A DNA stretch of 64,000 bases, from positions 310,001 through 374,000 of the forward strand of contig NZ_PIOB01000005.1 of the NCBI RefSeq assembly GCF_002909255.1. Direction: 5' to 3'. The notes beneath the pieces were generated by a model, which saw only the letters and a list, made by a program, of their open reading frames with translations, made no database searches and was not told where the DNA came from. This document shows, one piece after another, positions 16,707 to 26,536 of the stretch. The position numbers and the translations under genes were made by a program. Within the stretch, counting starts at the first letter, position 1. Each line of letters opens with the position of its first letter. This stretch comes from Arenibacter hampyeongensis (lineage in GTDB: Bacteria; Bacteroidota; Bacteroidia; Flavobacteriales; Flavobacteriaceae).

Positions 16707-16798
16707 TTAATTTAGATCTAAATTAACCTTACTGCCCCTACAATTTCAAATAAAACTGTGTGAAGGGGGAAAAATTGAGTTTGAAACGGAAAAATTAA
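16707..16798. promoter_or_regulatory. Operator candidates between the COG4315 operon and the LytTR gene
   Basis: A perfect 20-bp palindrome, TTAATTTAGA followed by TCTAAATTAA, lies at 16707-16726, 20 bp before the COG4315 start. Two direct copies of GGAAAAATT(G/A)A lie at 16768-16778 and 16788-16798, exactly 20 bp apart. LytTR proteins bind paired direct repeats about two helical turns apart, so the second pair fits autoregulation or activation. Confidence 0.45.
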
Positions 16799-16819
16799 CT
16801 CTAAAAGTTCGCCCTACTT

Positions 16820-17944
16820 TTGAAAAAAGACAATCTTCATTTATTTACGTTACTTGCCATTTCACTTATAGTGTTCATAATAGGTTATTTTGCTATGGCC
16901 TATATGCTTAGGGAAAGTGCCAGCCAAATTCTTGCTGTTCAGATTGAATCCAGTAAACGCGAAGCAAAGGAATTGGCAGGACTGATTTCATCACAATTGG
17001 ATAATGGGATTGAGCGGCAAACTGTGATAAATAATTTCCAAAGAATTATTGAAGGAACCAATCTGGAAACCGGTTTTGTATGTATGTTGGACTGGTCAGG
17101 CGTAGAAATTTGTCATCCAGATCCACAAAAAATAGGTAAAAAAAATAATCCAGATGTATCTTATACTAGAGCTTTGGACAGTGAAATAAATCCAGGTGAA
17201 TTTTACGATCTTATTAGCAATAAAAAACAAAATAATCAAAAGTGGGACACTTCAATTGGAAATTTTAATTCTGAAATTATTTATCTGTTTCCAGTAAAAA
17301 ATTCTGATTGGATATTGGCGGCACATGCTAATCTGGATAAAATTGAGGAACAACTAGAAGGTCTTAGGCTAAATTTTTTACTGATTTATTTACTTTCTAG
17401 TTCTGTAATGTCCTTGTTAGCTTTGCTTATGGTTCGCTTTTTAGGAAGTTATTATGAAAAGGCATTGGAATTGAAAAATGAAAAATTGGCAGAAGAGGTA
17501 TTAAGTCTTTCAAAATTGAATTCAGATCTGTATCATCTAAAAAATCAACTGAACAAAACAGACGTAAAAGACGATAAAAATATTGATGGCGAGGATAATG
17601 GCAAAATAAAGAACCGTTTGCTAACCTACTCTAAAGACAAACTCATTTCGGTAAGAGTTGATGAAATTGCTTTCATTAATACTGAGAATTCATTAACCAC
17701 AATAACCTGCTTGGATGGTCAAAAACATTCAAGCAATTCTAGTTTAGATGAATTGATGGGCAGTTTGGATCCTTTGTATTTTTTTAGGGCCAATAGGCAA
17801 TTTATAATTTCGGTAAAGGGAATTTATGAAATCTTTAGATATGGCAACAATCAGCTTAAGATAAAATTAAACCCTGCATCCAGCAAGACTATTGTTATAA
17901 GTAAGAATAAGGTTTCTGAATTTAAAAAATGGCTTAACTACTGA
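16820..17944 (+). CDS. Membrane-bound Cache-like sensor with LytTR DNA-binding domain
   Basis: A 374-residue one-component regulator. TM1 is about residues 9-31, then a periplasmic Cache-like domain (LETGFVCMLDWSGVEICHPDPQKIGKKN, DWILAAHANLDKIEEQ), TM2 about 185-207, a coiled coil (215-245), and LytTR at about 265-374 (LISVRVDEIAFINTENSLTTI, FFRANRQFIISVKGI). Unlike standard LytS/LytR systems, sensing and DNA binding are in one chain. The start is TTG at 16820, needed to keep TM1. It is divergent from the COG4315/cytochrome operon and probably controls it; the ligand is unknown. Confidence 0.85.
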   Translation: MKKDNLHLFTLLAISLIVFIIGYFAMAYMLRESASQILAVQIESSKREAKELAGLISSQLDNGIERQTVINNFQRIIEGTNLETGFVCMLDWSGVEICHPDPQKIGKKNNPDVSYTRALDSEINPGEFYDLISNKKQNNQKWDTSIGNFNSEIIYLFPVKNSDWILAAHANLDKIEEQLEGLRLNFLLIYLLSSSVMSLLALLMVRFLGSYYEKALELKNEKLAEEVLSLSKLNSDLYHLKNQLNKTDVKDDKNIDGEDNGKIKNRLLTYSKDKLISVRVDEIAFINTENSLTTITCLDGQKHSSNSSLDELMGSLDPLYFFRANRQFIISVKGIYEIFRYGNNQLKIKLNPASSKTIVISKNKVSEFKKWLNY

Positions 17945-18219
17945 TTTAATTTGTAGCGAGTATTGTTATTTTCGTATTAATTTTTCCTATTTCCTTTTTT
18001 AGAATATTTATTTAGGTCTTTTTAATTCCAAGAAAATCCTTAATTATAATTGCAAATAGAGATTTCTACAACTTTAATTCTTTATTTGGAAATTATTGCA
18101 AGAATTGTTTTTTTACTTCTTGGACACACGCACTTTTAGTCGTAAAAGACGTTATTCAGTTAATTTGAAAAGGTATATGATTATTGTACCAATGAGTGAA
18201 ACTATACCTTTGTTCTAAT

Positions 18220-20727
18220 TCAAAAGTAAACCCTCATAAACACATTTGGAGTAATACCCAATGAATTCTGTTCAACTTCTTCCGTGGTTCCGAGTGCCTT
18301 TATCCTATAAAAAGTATTGATGGTATTTTCATTATCCAATAGGTTCAAAATGGACACTCCGAAGTTAACCTTGTTAGTGCCTTTCAATATAAATCGATAA
18401 AGGGCTGATACATCAACACGCATGTAATCCTCAAGTCTTTCTTCATTTACAGGTCCGTAGTTGATAACGCCACCTATAATTTCATCACTTGGAACAGGTC
18501 TGGTTATGGGTTTGCCAGTGCGCAAATTCAAACCTGCGGAAAATAGAAAATGTGAAGAGGAGTAAGTAGATCCTAAAGTGATACTATTTACGACTTCCAA
18601 ATTATTCGGAAAGCTGGTATCCGATAATGTCTCGAACGTATAATCGCTTGAAAGATAGGAATAGCTTAGCCAGGTATTGACGTTTTTGAATTGCTTCCTG
18701 ATCAATACATCCATACCAGTGGCATCATAGCTTCCTTTGGCCGCCTCAAACTCATATTGATTCTGAAAGCCTTGACTTGCTGTTGTTATGCCATTCACAT
18801 TTTTAAAATATCCTACCAAATTTATGAGCCATCCGTTGTCGCCATAACTCAATCCAGCGGATAGTTGCTTGCTTGTAATAACAGGAATATCGATATCATT
18901 CGACAATCGCCACCTACGCTTTTCGATGCCCAGAAAATCATTTTGAAAATTAATGATCTGTGAAATGTTCTGATGTTTGAACTCCCCCAGTATCTCAAGG
19001 TTGAACGAATTCAAAAAACGTTGGTTAAAACTAAGGCGAGGCTCCACTAAATGCTTATTAAACTTGTCTAGATAGTTGTAACGTACTCCGGCATTGAACG
19101 TGGTCATTCTGTCATTCGAAATATAACCCAGTTGTGAAAACCCGGCATGTGTTCGAAGTACTTCACCTTCCAACCTTATAAAACGAGGATCATCGATATC
19201 ATCAAGGTTTGTCACTTTTGTTTCTACATACTGATAGCCTCCCTTTATCAGCCATTGTTCGGAAAGTTGGTACAAACCTTCTAATTTCGCACTTGTTTCC
19301 GAAACCGAATTTTTTTGTAAAAATCGTTGATCATCTAAAATATTGGCATTGATGGCTTTTAAAGTATAATCCGTTTCATAGATATGTAAACTGGTGCTTA
19401 AGCGGTCGCTCCATAAGCGATGGTATCGCAACCCACCTGCGATGCTGTTTTGGGCCACACTGCTCCTCCTTGATTCTTCAATGCTGCCTATGGTGGCATT
19501 TTCCTTGAAGACCAGTTCATTATTGGCATTGATGAAGTTCACTTGTATCTCATCTTTCTCTGAAGGTTTATACAACCAGCGTAATGAGTGGTCATAAAAA
19601 TCAAATTCAAAATCGGAATTGACCACTTCGCCAGCATTTGATTCTACCTCGGTATCTTGTGAAATTCGGTCGAAATAAGCAGTATAGGTCGGCGATTCTA
19701 CAAAGTTGCTTATGGCCTTTCTTGCGGCCACCTGAATAGAAGATTTTTGGCCCAAAGGCACATCGGCAAATGCATTGGCGTCTATAAAGTTGAGCGCCAC
19801 ATTACCTTGAAATTTTGTAGTGATTTCGGTATCGGTTTCCATAGTAATGGTGCCTGAAACCCCATCGGTATAACTCACAGGTGTTCCGTTTTTTCGTAAT
19901 TTGACCTTTTGTGTTATCTGTGGATTATACATGGAGATAAGCCCAAAAAAATGGCCCGATTGATACATTTTTATCCCATCCCAAAGGATTAGGTTCTGAT
20001 CGTTGGTACCGCCCCTAATATTGATGTCTGATACCGTTTCATTGATGCTTTGAATTCCCGGAAAGGCCTGAACGGATTGTAGCACATCGGTCTCGATAAG
20101 CCCAGGTAGAATACTGAATCTATCAAAGTCTATTTTAAAGGAACCGTCGTTCAGCTTGTCGATACCCCTTATTAAAAAATCGGATAGGACAACTTCAGCC
20201 AACTGTTGTTCATCAGGCACTAAATAGATTGTGCCGCAAGTATATTCCTTAAAATATTGATAGCTTCGGTCTATCGTCTTATAACCAATATGTCGGATGT
20301 TGATGACATCATTTTTAGTGTTTGGTTTTAGTTCAAAGTATCCGTTTTCATCGGTAATCGTTGAATTTTTGCTTCCTTGGACAGTGGTGTTGGCAAGCGG
20401 TTCTTGGGTGTTTTTGTCCTTTAGATACCCGCAAAGTTGTAGATCAGGCTTTTTGACGGAAATGATTTTATCATCAAGAACAGCGAAAACAAGCCTTGTT
20501 CTTTCATGTAAATAATGTAGAGACTCATTAAAAGACAGCTCTTTAGAGGGCGGAACTGTGTATGTTTTATCTACGGTTTCAGATGCATAATTGAACTGAT
20601 AGCCAAAACGGGCTTGTAATTCATTTAAAACCTCAATGAGTGGCTTGGCCAAAGGTATATCTTGTGCAGATATTACGGCCAAATTACAGAAGAAAAGTAT
20701 GATTATATGTAAATGGATGCGTTTCAC
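18220..20727 (-). CDS. TonB-dependent receptor with STN signalling domain (FecA-like)
   Basis: An 835-residue receptor. Signal peptide 1-21, STN/secretin domain at about 25-90 (ELQARFGYQFNYASETVDKTY), carboxypeptidase-like domain 95-175 (LCGYLKDKNTQEPLANTTV), plug about 205-310 (SVQAFPGIQSINETVSDINIRGG) and a long barrel ending in FMRVYF. The STN domain is what contacts a FecR anti-sigma factor when ligand is bound. FecR and a FecI-like sigma are encoded immediately upstream on the same strand. There is no SusD partner, and the barrel is not clearly siderophore-type, so the ligand is open. Confidence 0.9.
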   Translation of the reverse strand: MKRIHLHIIILFFCNLAVISAQDIPLAKPLIEVLNELQARFGYQFNYASETVDKTYTVPPSKELSFNESLHYLHERTRLVFAVLDDKIISVKKPDLQLCGYLKDKNTQEPLANTTVQGSKNSTITDENGYFELKPNTKNDVINIRHIGYKTIDRSYQYFKEYTCGTIYLVPDEQQLAEVVLSDFLIRGIDKLNDGSFKIDFDRFSILPGLIETDVLQSVQAFPGIQSINETVSDINIRGGTNDQNLILWDGIKMYQSGHFFGLISMYNPQITQKVKLRKNGTPVSYTDGVSGTITMETDTEITTKFQGNVALNFIDANAFADVPLGQKSSIQVAARKAISNFVESPTYTAYFDRISQDTEVESNAGEVVNSDFEFDFYDHSLRWLYKPSEKDEIQVNFINANNELVFKENATIGSIEESRRSSVAQNSIAGGLRYHRLWSDRLSTSLHIYETDYTLKAINANILDDQRFLQKNSVSETSAKLEGLYQLSEQWLIKGGYQYVETKVTNLDDIDDPRFIRLEGEVLRTHAGFSQLGYISNDRMTTFNAGVRYNYLDKFNKHLVEPRLSFNQRFLNSFNLEILGEFKHQNISQIINFQNDFLGIEKRRWRLSNDIDIPVITSKQLSAGLSYGDNGWLINLVGYFKNVNGITTASQGFQNQYEFEAAKGSYDATGMDVLIRKQFKNVNTWLSYSYLSSDYTFETLSDTSFPNNLEVVNSITLGSTYSSSHFLFSAGLNLRTGKPITRPVPSDEIIGGVINYGPVNEERLEDYMRVDVSALYRFILKGTNKVNFGVSILNLLDNENTINTFYRIKALGTTEEVEQNSLGITPNVFMRVYF

Positions 20728-20913
20728 TAGAGCAATATCCTTTGGTTGTAATTTTTTTGGTTTATGTTTTATTCAGAATGAACCTAAATTTACGCGGACT
20801 TTTTAATACAGTCAAAAAAAGTAATACGAATGGCATAATGATAGGGTTTAAGAGGAAAAATCATCCCTGAACATGTGGCGGAAGCACGTGACTTAGAGAA
20901 TAAAAAGATTGAA

Positions 20914-21825
20914 TTATTTGTCCGATATATATATAGTAACCGAGGCGCCCGTCTCAATACGAAACTCTAAATCCAATGGCTCGCTGATAGATTTTAAGGC
21001 ATTTTCCAGGCTATTGTGTACAAACCCACCCGTGAAAAGACGATCTTCACCTACATTTTCCATTTGAACTTTCACATCATATTGTCGCTCTAGTTCTGCA
21101 ATGACCTCTGTTAAAGGTACCCGCTCGAAGCTACTGACATTCTTGGTCCATTGCGGATTTTGATATATGGTTTTGCCCAGGGTAAGTGTATCTCGGTAAT
21201 ATCGATAGCGGTCCCCTGTCCTGAGCTGCTCCGACGAATTAGCCGATGTAACCTTTACAATACCCTCAAAGCACTCGACCTCGAAATAGTTGCCACGTTG
21301 CTTTACATTGAACTGGGTTCCTACAACGCTGACGACTCCTTCAGTGGTAACCACATCGAACTTGGCACCTTTGGCAACTTTGAAAAATGCCTCACCTCGT
21401 AACTTCACTTCTCTTTTTTCATGCCATTCATTCTTGGAATAACTTAGTTCAGAAAAGGCGTTTACCACCACGGTAGAAGCATCTGGTAATTCTATGGTGG
21501 TTTTTTCACCAGCAAGGGTCTGCACCTCAATATCCCTATTAAAGAGGAATAAATAGGAAATTGCCAGGCCTACAACAAAAACACTAGCAATTCGCAGAAA
21601 GGGTCGTACCCAATTCAATTTTCTAACAGGTGCGCTATTTTTTTCAAGACGTGTACTGAAGGTTTCGAAATCATCCATAACAGAAAACTCGGAGGCCTTG
21701 AAATATTTTGAGTTTTCGACAATCCCCGTGAGTTGCGAATAGTCCTCCAATTGCTTGAACGCCTCCATTTCCTGATCGGAAAGCTCGTCAGTCAACCATT
21801 TTTGTATCAAATATTCCTTATCCAT
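20914..21825 (-). CDS. fecR: FecR-family anti-sigma factor
   Basis: A 303-residue protein: cytoplasmic N-terminus (LIQKWLTDELSDQEMEAF) that binds the sigma factor, one TM helix (about 76-93), a FecR beta-helical domain (VQTLAGEKTTIELPDASTVVVNAFSELSYSK) and the C-terminal DUF4974 domain (FTGGFVHNSLENALKSISEPLDLEFRI), which talks to the STN domain of the receptor. It lies between the sigma and receptor genes on the same strand, the standard Bacteroidota order. Confidence 0.93.
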   Translation of the reverse strand: MDKEYLIQKWLTDELSDQEMEAFKQLEDYSQLTGIVENSKYFKASEFSVMDDFETFSTRLEKNSAPVRKLNWVRPFLRIASVFVVGLAISYLFLFNRDIEVQTLAGEKTTIELPDASTVVVNAFSELSYSKNEWHEKREVKLRGEAFFKVAKGAKFDVVTTEGVVSVVGTQFNVKQRGNYFEVECFEGIVKVTSANSSEQLRTGDRYRYYRDTLTLGKTIYQNPQWTKNVSSFERVPLTEVIAELERQYDVKVQMENVGEDRLFTGGFVHNSLENALKSISEPLDLEFRIETGASVTIYISDK

Positions 21826-21872
21826 AATTCGGGCTTCTTATTCTATAACAACTAAGGTTTCTTTTTTCCTGA

Positions 21873-22397
21873 TTATTTTAACTTAAAGTTTTCCAATTCC
21901 TTTTTTAGGATGCTAAAAGCCGTATAAATGCGATACTCAACAACCTTTCGGGTAACTCCTAACATTTCGGCGATTTCTTCGTGCTTCTTGCCTTCCGCCT
22001 TATTGAGCATAAAAGCCACCCGTTGTTCCTGCGAAAGATTTTCAAGAGCCTTTTGATATTTTTGAAAATACTCCTCTTTTTCCATGAGAAATTCAGGAGT
22101 TTCATTACTATATTGAGCCGGTTGTATTTTTTGATATTGTAAGACTATCTTCTGATGTTTGACCTCATTGAGCATCATATTATTGGCTACCGTGTATAGA
22201 TAAGATTTTGCTTTTCCCAAAGTGACCTTTTTGCAATTTTCCCAAAGTTTTATAAAAGCTTCTTGTGCCTTATCGGCAGGATTCAAACGTGTGCCATATT
22301 TATAGTACAAGTAGTCGTGTAGATTTTTTGAATATTTGTTATAAATGCCGGAAAAGATTTGTTGTTGGCAAATATCCTCATGTAATTCTTTTGACAA
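21873..22397 (-). CDS. ECF RNA polymerase sigma factor, FecI-like
   Basis: A 174-residue sigma-70 family factor. Region 2 is seen as NLHDYLYYKYGTRLNPADKAQEAFIKLWEN and region 4 as LSQEQRVAFMLNKAEGKKHEEIAEMLGVTRKVVEYRIYTAF. The start is TTG at 22397, as no in-frame ATG precedes region 2. It should be released from FecR on receptor signalling and transcribe the receptor locus and probably the divergent lipoprotein genes. Two CAGGAGTT copies 10 bp apart (22451-22468) lie in the divergent gap and are possible promoter or operator elements. Confidence 0.9.
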   Translation of the reverse strand: MSKELHEDICQQQIFSGIYNKYSKNLHDYLYYKYGTRLNPADKAQEAFIKLWENCKKVTLGKAKSYLYTVANNMMLNEVKHQKIVLQYQKIQPAQYSNETPEFLMEKEEYFQKYQKALENLSQEQRVAFMLNKAEGKKHEEIAEMLGVTRKVVEYRIYTAFSILKKELENFKLK

Positions 22398-22513
22398 GAT
22401 TTTGAAATTTAGTGCAGATAAATGTATTAAAAAAAAATTCGAAAAATATTCAGGAGTTTCCAGGAGTTAATTGTTTTAGTATCGAATCCCGTTGATAGAA
22501 TAATTCATTTAAC

Positions 22514-23938
22514 ATGCAAGAGTCCCTAAAATTAATAGCTTTCATACTTTCTTTAGTCTTGATGAACCTCAGTTGTAGACAAGAAGAATTTCTATATGAA
22601 CCACCTCTAGACCAACCGAACTTGGGTAATTCCATGGTTGCGGATTTACTTGAACGTATAGCTTTGAAAGATGGTTCGGGCGATAATATTGTTGACAGAT
22701 CGAATTGTTTTACGGTTCAATTACCTGTTACGGTAAATGTCAATGGTTCTGATTTACAAGTCGATTCCGAAAATGATTTTGCCAACATAGAGGCCATTTT
22801 CGATACATCAGACGATGATACCGATGTGCTCGAAATCCAATTCCCCATTACAATCATCTTGAGCGATTTTTCGGAAGTTGCTATTGTGGACCAAACGGCA
22901 TTTGATAATTATTCATCCAATTGTAACGGAGAGAATGTTCCAGATGATGATATCGAGTGCTTGGATGTTGAATATCCGATTACTGCATCAATTTTCAATC
23001 AAACCACAGAGGTTTTTGACCATTTATCCATTACTAGCGATTTGCAACTCTATAACTTTATTGATGACCTGAGGCCTGATGACGTTGTTAACATGGCCTT
23101 TCCTATAAATGTCATCCTAGCAGATGGTAGGGTGATTAGCATAGGTAATCTAATTGCTTTGGAACAAGTCATAGATGACGCAAAGGATAACTGTGACGAG
23201 GATGATGATTACGACTTTAACGATGACGACTGCGACAATTGCACTACGAACCAGCTTGCTGATCTATTAACAGGTTGCAGCGATTGGACGGTGGATAAGC
23301 TTGAACGCAACGATCAAGACCTAGAAGACAATTATGCGGCATATCAATTCAATTTCGCCGCAGATGGAACATTGACTGCAGCAGACAATAGTAATTCCTT
23401 TTCAGGTACTTGGGAAAGTGCTGGAACTGGCAGCAGTATTGCCTTTACCATTAATATTCCAAATCTAAGTGACTTTAATGCCATATGGAACCTTCATGAA
23501 ATAGAACAAAACGGTGGCGAGAACAAAGTTGACCTTCGATTGGGAGATGACCGTTTGCGTTTCGAGAGCAATTGTACCGATAATGCGGGCAACGGAAACG
23601 GAAATACTGGAACGCTTGCAACCATTTTGGACGATGGTCTTTGGGTAGTAGGCTCTTATACCGAAGACGCCGATGATCAAACGAGTAATTACAACGGTTA
23701 TACCTTCAACTTTAACAGTGACGGTACTGTGGAAGCTGATAATGGGACTACTACGAATGGAACGTGGGCACCACAAAATTCAGATAGCGAACTCGTCTTG
23801 AATTTTGGAGTCATGGCACCATTGGATGAATTCGACGATACCTAGGATGTGATTTCCGTGGCTGACACCCAAGTTGAGCTACGCGACATTAGCGGCGGTA
23901 ACGGTGGAACAGATAAATTAATCCTTAAAAAACAATAG
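22514..23938 (+). pseudogene. Multi-domain surface lipoprotein interrupted by an amber codon
   Basis: The open frame runs 22514-23845 (443 residues) and would continue, apart from TAG at 23843-23845, to a TAG at 23936. It has a lipobox (LMNLSC, Cys21), two similar segments each with a PITxxL/I-type core (65-137, 149-227), then domain A (239-354, CTTNQLADLL...DDRLRFESNC) and domain B (from 376). The TAG stands where the paralogue downstream has Trp270 (SEDWDII), and 30 residues that match its end (SGGNGGTD) follow in frame. This is most likely a TGG-to-TAG nonsense change that removes the last strands of domain B. It is divergent from the FecI-like gene and functionally unassigned. Confidence 0.78.
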
Positions 23939-23963
23939 AATAATAACCTTTAAAATAATTATT

Positions 23964-24866
23964 ATGAAAAAGAACATATTTATTTACGGACTATTATTGG
24001 TGTCGGTACTTTTTACTGGATGTACCAAAGATGCTGATGATAACAACAATTTTGCTCAGCTACGGGCTGATATTGAAACGATAACCAACAATGTTACTGT
24101 AGGTTCATGGACCATAACCAACTTTATCGATTCAGGCAAAAATGAGACTGGTAATTTCACAGGCTATGGATTTTCGTTCAATTCAGATGGAAGCTTGGTA
24201 GCGGAGAACGGGAGCAATACCGAAACGGGTACTTGGTCAATTAACATCGACAGTAACACTAATGATGATTCAAACAATGATAATTCGACTGACGATAGTT
24301 CAAGCGACGACAACTCGAACGATGACTGCAACAATTGCAGTGTTTCGCAATTGACAGATGTGTTAACTGCATGTTCCGACTGGTATGTTGATAAACTAGA
24401 GGTGAATGACAATGATTTGGAGGATAATTTGAGTGGATACAGTTTTAATTTTTCTTCGGATGGAAGTATTGGCGTGTCTTCTAACGGAAATACCTACACG
24501 GGTTTGTGGACGGCATCAGGAAGCGGTAATTCTATTCAGGTTGTACTGACGATTTCAGATTTGAGTGATTTAGAGGCTACTTGGACCCTTCATGAAATTG
24601 AATTGGAGAATGGCGAATCTAAGGTGGATCTACGTGTCGGTGGTGATGACCGTCTACGCTTTAAGAACAATTGTACCATCGGAAATTTTTCAGGGGGTTC
24701 TTCCTCCGGCGAAATCGATTTTAATATTTTCTTTGCCTCTCCCGCAGACTTTGCCGAACTTTCGGAAGATTGGGATATCATTTCGCACTCATCAACAAAA
24801 ATAGAACTCAAGCATGTGAGTGGTGGTAATGGTGGTACTGACCTGTTGACCTTAGAAAAGAACTAG
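23964..24866 (+). CDS. Surface lipoprotein with nested A-in-B domain design
   Basis: A 300-residue lipoprotein (VLFTGC, Cys20), paralogous to the preceding gene. The first half of lipocalin-like domain B (residues 47-95, WTITNFIDS...GTWSIN) is followed by an Asp/Ser/Asn linker (96-121), a complete domain A (122-237, NNCSVSQL...DDRLRFKNNC) and then the second half of B (250-299, IDFNIFFASP...SGGNGGTDLL). Thus A is inserted into a loop of B, while the neighbouring gene has A and B in series. It lies 25 nt after the neighbour's extended end. It is likely exported to the surface as part of the FecI/FecR/receptor locus; ligand unknown. Confidence 0.8.
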   Translation: MKKNIFIYGLLLVSVLFTGCTKDADDNNNFAQLRADIETITNNVTVGSWTITNFIDSGKNETGNFTGYGFSFNSDGSLVAENGSNTETGTWSINIDSNTNDDSNNDNSTDDSSSDDNSNDDCNNCSVSQLTDVLTACSDWYVDKLEVNDNDLEDNLSGYSFNFSSDGSIGVSSNGNTYTGLWTASGSGNSIQVVLTISDLSDLEATWTLHEIELENGESKVDLRVGGDDRLRFKNNCTIGNFSGGSSSGEIDFNIFFASPADFAELSEDWDIISHSSTKIELKHVSGGNGGTDLLTLEKN

Positions 24867-24982
24867 ACCTGCCTAGTGGCAAACCAAGATAAGTAGGGTA
24901 ATCCTTCCTTTTAGTGCCAGTATTGAAACCATCCAGTTTCTTTTATAAAAGTTTCCAGCTAAAAAAAGGAAGGTTTTTGATG

Positions 24983-25020
24983 AACTGCCTCAAGGCAAAT
25001 TGAGGCAGTTTTATTCATTG
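24983..25020. terminator. Bidirectional terminator
   Basis: AACTGCCTCAA and TTGAGGCAGTT form an 11-bp perfect stem with loop GGCAAA, followed by TTATT on the plus strand. It lies between the convergent lipoprotein and amidohydrolase genes. Confidence 0.75.
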
Positions 25021-25027
25021 AGATGGG

Positions 25028-26467
25028 TTAGTGCCCTGCATTTTTTTTTAAATCAATTAATAAATCATCCAATTCTTGCCTCGAAAATAAGTTTCCTTGT
25101 CTTACCAACATGAAAATATCGCTGGTCGCTTCTATGTTCATAATTGGATTCGAGTTCAATAGTAACAAATCCGCTTGCTTTCCAGGTGCGATGGATCCGT
25201 ATCTATCCAAAATTCCAAAAAATTTTGGTCCGTTTATAACAGATGTTTGTAGGGCTTCCAAAGGACTTAATCCACCATCAACATATATTTTTAACTCTTC
25301 GTGTAACGCAAAACCGGGGTAAATATAGGAGTTCAAAAACCCGGCATCGGTCCCGGCAATGATATCCATTCCCGAAGATTTGATGATTGGAATCAAGGAC
25401 ACCAATTTGTTATATCGTTTCTTTCTTTCTTCAATTTCTTTTTCATTGGCTTTATTGGCTCTTTGTACCCTCCAATCATAGGTTTTTATCAGCCCCTTTC
25501 CCAAATATTTTAACTGTTCATCTCCTTTGTGGTCGTCCTTGTCCAAATAAGAGATAATCCGATTTCCGATTAATGTTGGCACAACGGCGGTTTTATTATT
25601 CTTGAGTTCTTCATAAACAGAAAGCGCATATTGGTCATCGAAGGAATCGTACAGTTCTCGATTAGCCGATGCATAGTCCAACTCCTTTGCGACGACCTTT
25701 TTTATAATGGAAGTTTCTTCTGGAGAACCCGCTTTCAGTAAATACGACATGTGTTCTACAGTACTCATTCCATGTTTGGCAAGATCCGTTGCCTTTAGGC
25801 TAAATGGAATATGGGCAGATACTTTGAATCCACGTTGGTGCGCCTTTTTTACAGCGGTCTCGAAAAGTTCGGGCGAAAGGGCATTATCTGTGATCTTTAC
25901 AAAATCAGCTCTTACTTTTTCTAGAGAATCCAAGGCAAGTTCAAGTTCGGTCTCATCGGCAACCTCTTGATCACCAGGCCAAATGGAATTGATTCCTTCT
26001 ATTTTCGGTCCGGATGAAAAAATATTGGGTCCCAGAAGTACGCCCTTTTCGATTTCAGCTTTCCATTCAAAAACGGAAGGACTAATATCAGCGGAACAAT
26101 CTCGAACAGTCGTTACCCCATTGGCAATATAAAGTGGCAGCAAGTTCTTATTTTCAGAAATCAAAGTGTCTCCGCCTCCAAAATGTACGTGCATATCCCA
26201 AAGACCCGGGATAACAAATTTGCCCCTGCCATCTATTTTCTTCTTAGTAGTCCAGGTTTTAGCACTAGCGTCATCCATGATGTTTGCAATAGAATCCGCA
26301 ATTATGGCGATACTCTGATTTTCCTTCAAGTTTCCTGAATAGGTATCAACAATAGTTGCGTATTGAATGACAAGATCGTAGTTGACTTTTTTTCTTGAAT
26401 TGCAGGAAATAAGGAACGAGACAAACAGCCCCGATAATAAGTAGGTAGTATATTTCATTTTGTTCAT
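25028..26467 (-). CDS. Exported amidohydrolase-family lipoprotein
   Basis: A 479-residue metal-dependent hydrolase of the imidazolonepropionase-like group. Cys22 lies in a lipobox (FLISC). Metal motifs are visible: GLWDMHVHFGGG (His-x-His), FVKITDN (bridging Lys position), KVSAHIPFS and STVEHMSYL histidines, and IIAGTDAGF (Asp). The C-terminal sandwich GSIAPGKQADLLLLNSNP is standard. The family cleaves cyclic amides, dipeptides or similar; the substrate here is unknown. It is the last cargo gene before the integrase side. The reading frame is intact. Confidence 0.88.
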   Translation of the reverse strand: MNKMKYTTYLLSGLFVSFLISCNSRKKVNYDLVIQYATIVDTYSGNLKENQSIAIIADSIANIMDDASAKTWTTKKKIDGRGKFVIPGLWDMHVHFGGGDTLISENKNLLPLYIANGVTTVRDCSADISPSVFEWKAEIEKGVLLGPNIFSSGPKIEGINSIWPGDQEVADETELELALDSLEKVRADFVKITDNALSPELFETAVKKAHQRGFKVSAHIPFSLKATDLAKHGMSTVEHMSYLLKAGSPEETSIIKKVVAKELDYASANRELYDSFDDQYALSVYEELKNNKTAVVPTLIGNRIISYLDKDDHKGDEQLKYLGKGLIKTYDWRVQRANKANEKEIEERKKRYNKLVSLIPIIKSSGMDIIAGTDAGFLNSYIYPGFALHEELKIYVDGGLSPLEALQTSVINGPKFFGILDRYGSIAPGKQADLLLLNSNPIMNIEATSDIFMLVRQGNLFSRQELDDLLIDLKKNAGH

Positions 26468-26536
26468 TTATAGCGAAATTAACTAATTTGCCAAGATAGG
26501 ACAGGTCAACGTTGGAAATTTCAAAAGTAATGTTAC

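Noticed and set aside
23843..23845. Programmed TAG decoding such as pyrrolysine
   Set aside because: No supporting genes or signals are seen, and the paralogue has an ordinary tryptophan codon; a nonsense mutation is simpler.
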